A DNA stretch of 7,418 nt from Candidatus Zhuqueibacterota bacterium (lineage in GTDB: Bacteria > Zhuqueibacterota > Zhuqueibacteria > Zhuqueibacterales > Zhuqueibacteraceae), in NCBI GenBank assembly GCA_013361015.1, contig JABWAN010000247.1:1-7418 (forward strand), written 5' to 3'. A program made the position numbers and the translations under genes. The notes beneath the pieces are model-generated. The model was not told the origin of the DNA and ran no database searches. It saw only the letters and a program-made list of their open reading frames with translations. Positions 6,454-7,418 of this stretch are shown here, piece after piece. The first letter of the stretch is position 1. Each line of letters opens with the position of its first letter.

Positions 6454-6532
6454 GAGCGATGGAGTTTTGGAGCGATCGAGTTTTGGAGCGATGATTCCAA
6501 AATATTCCCCCCTTGAGGGGGGCCAGGGGGGT
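6454..6532. repeat. 16-bp tandem repeat and C6/G6 hairpin downstream of cas2
   Basis: GAGCGATGGAGTTTTG (6454-6469) is followed by GAGCGATCGAGTTTTG (6470-6485) and a third partial unit (6486-6492). Then CCCCCC (6507-6512), loop TTGA and GGGGGG (6517-6522) form a perfect six-pair hairpin, followed by CCAGGGGGGTGTG. The hairpin has no T-run on the plus strand, so it is not a standard intrinsic terminator for cas2. It resembles a widespread type of intergenic repeat. The unit sequence is related to the TGGAGTGA family between cas1 and cas2. Confidence 0.75.
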
Positions 6533-6600
6533 GTGTTCTTGCAGTGCCGCGCTGACAATAACAAATAAATCGCCCCGCAAAAATGTCATTCTGCAAGAAC

Positions 6601-6720
6601 CAGTCTGTGTGAAAACATCCGGACTGTCATTGCGAGCGGAGCGAAGCAATCTCCAACTCCAATTTCCGCGAGCGCCGGGATTGCTTCGCCTTGCTCGCAA
6701 TGACGTTTTCACACAGACTG
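6601..6720. repeat. 120-bp palindromic element with perfect 16-bp terminal inverted repeats
   Basis: CAGTCTGTGTGAAAAC (6601-6616) is the exact reverse complement of GTTTTCACACAGACTG (6705-6720). Inside, GTCATTGCGAGC (6626-6637) pairs with GCTCGCAATGAC (6693-6704), and GCGAAGCAAT (6641-6650) pairs with ATTGCTTCGC (6680-6689). The left arm carries nine extra bases (6617-6625). The GTCATTGCGAGC...GCGAAGCAATC core is a well-known sort of interspersed bacterial repeat. No transposase is present. It may be a MITE-like unit or a structured intergenic repeat. Confidence 0.88.
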
Positions 6721-6798
6721 AACCTTCCCTCGCGCTCGGCACAAGGCTCAACGCGAGCTTTGATTTCGAAACAAAGCGTTATTACGAACGGGCTGGAA

Positions 6799-6907
6799 AT
6801 TCTTCTAAAAAAACCGATCAAAAGGGGATTGAATCCCCGGCACGCCGCAGTGACGGCAGCGGGCGGGTGTGCTTCAACCACTGACCCGATGAAAATTGGA
6901 TTGAAAC
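6799..6907 (+). CRISPR. Probable decayed CRISPR remnant: two repeats, one spacer
   Basis: The segment 6871-6907 has the form of a 37-bp CRISPR repeat. It starts GCTTCAACCACTGACC, contains CCGAT-GAAA-ATTGG (6886-6899), a hairpin with a GNRA-type loop and one G-T pair, and ends in ATTGAAAC (6900-6907), the classic 5' handle of type I and III crRNAs. Seventy-two bases earlier, 6814-6835 matches its last 22 positions at 18 sites, ending ATTGAATC, but the stem is broken and the first 15 positions no longer match. The 35 bases between (6836-6870) would be the spacer. Repeat and spacer lengths are normal. The place between cas2 and cas4 supports the call; strong divergence of the first repeat makes it a relic at best. 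Transcription would be on the plus strand if the handle is taken as the guide. Confidence 0.5.
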
Positions 6908-6931
6908 CACCCTCTCGCACGAGCAGCACGC

Positions 6932-6975
6932 AATGACCACCAATGACGAAGAATGACCAATGACCACGAATGGCC
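6932..6975. repeat. Short AATGACC repeats overlapping the cas4 start
   Basis: AATGACC or a one-base variant occurs at 6932-6938, 6942-6948, 6952-6958, 6959-6965 and 6969-6975, followed by an ACC/AAC-rich stretch to about 7012. The cas4 ATG lies inside the fourth unit. The repeats therefore supply several possible ATG codons in different frames and encode the low-complexity N-terminus of Cas4. Confidence 0.75.
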
Positions 6976-7418
6976 AACAACCCGCTACCAGCACCGAGCA
7001 ACCAACAACCAGCCTTCTCTGGCTGCGCGCAACGGACCTCAAGCAATGGCTCTATTGCCCGCGCATCGTGTTTTATAACCAGTGCACGAGCCTCACCCCG
7101 CCGGCCACGCCCGCCATGCAAGCCGGCAGCGATCTGCACGACCGCGTCGAAACGCTCGAACGCCGCCGCAAGCTCAAGCCCTATCGTCTGGCCGAGGGCA
7201 CGCGCCAATTCGAACTCCCGCTCAAATCGCGCCGGCACGCCCTCACCGGCAAACTCGACATGCTCATCACCACGCCCGAGGGCCGCTATCCCATCGACTT
7301 CAAGATGACGCGCGGCGAAGCCGGCGAGAACCATCGTTTGCAGCTCGCGGCCTATGCCCTCATGCTCGAAGAACAATTTGCTTGCGAAGTGCGCCTCGGT
7401 TTTATATACTTGCTCGCG
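6960..7418 (+). CDS. cas4: CRISPR-associated exonuclease Cas4, partial (open at right edge)
   Basis: The first 153 residues of a RecB-family Cas4, the iron-sulphur nuclease that trims prespacers and helps choose PAM-proximal ends for Cas1-Cas2. Seen in order: Cys33 in WLYCPRIVFY (first cluster ligand), GSDLHDRVE with His60, ALTGKLDML with Asp100, the PIDFK motif with Asp113 and Lys115, and Gln128 in RLQLAAYALMLEE. The last three cysteines of the cluster would lie beyond the window. ATG 6960 is the only in-frame ATG after the TGA at 6954. Residues 1-20 (Thr, Gln, Pro-rich) come from the AATGACC and ACC-type repeats and are not part of the fold, so an unusual start nearer residue 20 cannot be excluded. 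No clear ribosome-binding site. It lies 52 bp after the CRISPR-like repeat, on the same strand as cas1 and cas2. Confidence 0.93.
   Translation, partial: MTTNGQQPATSTEQPTTSLLWLRATDLKQWLYCPRIVFYNQCTSLTPPATPAMQAGSDLHDRVETLERRRKLKPYRLAEGTRQFELPLKSRRHALTGKLDMLITTPEGRYPIDFKMTRGEAGENHRLQLAAYALMLEEQFACEVRLGFIYLLA

Noticed and set aside
6507..6522. C6-TTGA-G6 hairpin as the cas2 terminator
   Set aside because: No U-run follows on the plus strand, and the sequence resembles a common intergenic repeat, so terminator function is not supported.
6627..7376. 249-codon minus-strand frame opposite cas4 and the repeats
   Set aside because: It translates the palindromic element, the CRISPR-like repeats and antisense cas4; it has no domain pattern.

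Overview
The window holds two divergent gene blocks separated by about 720 bp of repeat-rich non-coding DNA. It is bacterial: there is a clear sigma-70-type promoter, Shine-Dalgarno sites, an ATGA-coupled gene pair, an ECF-like sigma factor and CRISPR cas genes. Base composition is moderately GC-rich, and the gaps on the cas side are full of short interspersed repeats. That style recalls genomes of uncultivated bacteria such as KSB1 or Calditrichota, but this placement is only an impression and no marker gene supports it.

Left block, minus strand, read from about 4420 down to 1. A near-consensus promoter (TTGACT, 17 bp, TAGAAT) precedes a five-gene run: (i) a divergent ECF-like sigma factor; (ii) a 131-residue cysteine-rich protein with an HxxxCxxC zinc-knuckle signature like that of zinc anti-sigma factors; (iii) a 396-residue protein with one membrane segment, two degenerate anti-sigma-like helical modules in its N-terminal half and TPR-like helices in its C-terminal half; (iv) a 221-residue protein made of two copies of an unrecognised domain, each opening with FKL[R/K]KRPKPVTP and translationally coupled to gene iii; (v) a signal-peptide-bearing TPR protein that runs off the left edge. 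The likely theme is a sigma factor kept in check by a zinc-knuckle and/or membrane partner and controlling an envelope or sensory TPR module. No effector such as a CHAT protease is visible inside the window.

Middle, 4266-4986: after the sigma 5' leader come two ~78-bp direct repeats (4444-4521 and 4903-4979). They flank a degenerate tandem array of roughly six units spaced alternately 41 and 42 bp. The right-hand repeat ends in the ribosome-binding site of cas1.

Right block, plus strand: cas1 (complete, with catalytic residues), cas2 (complete) and cas4 (open at the right edge) form a CRISPR adaptation module. The genes are not tightly packed. An inverted repeat with 8-nt periodicity lies between cas1 and cas2. 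Between cas2 and cas4 lie a 16-bp tandem repeat with a G/C hairpin, a 120-bp palindromic element, and what looks like a decayed two-repeat CRISPR remnant (37-bp repeat, 35-nt spacer). That remnant retains the ATTGAAAC handle and a GAAA-loop hairpin. No interference genes are in view, so the CRISPR type cannot be assigned.
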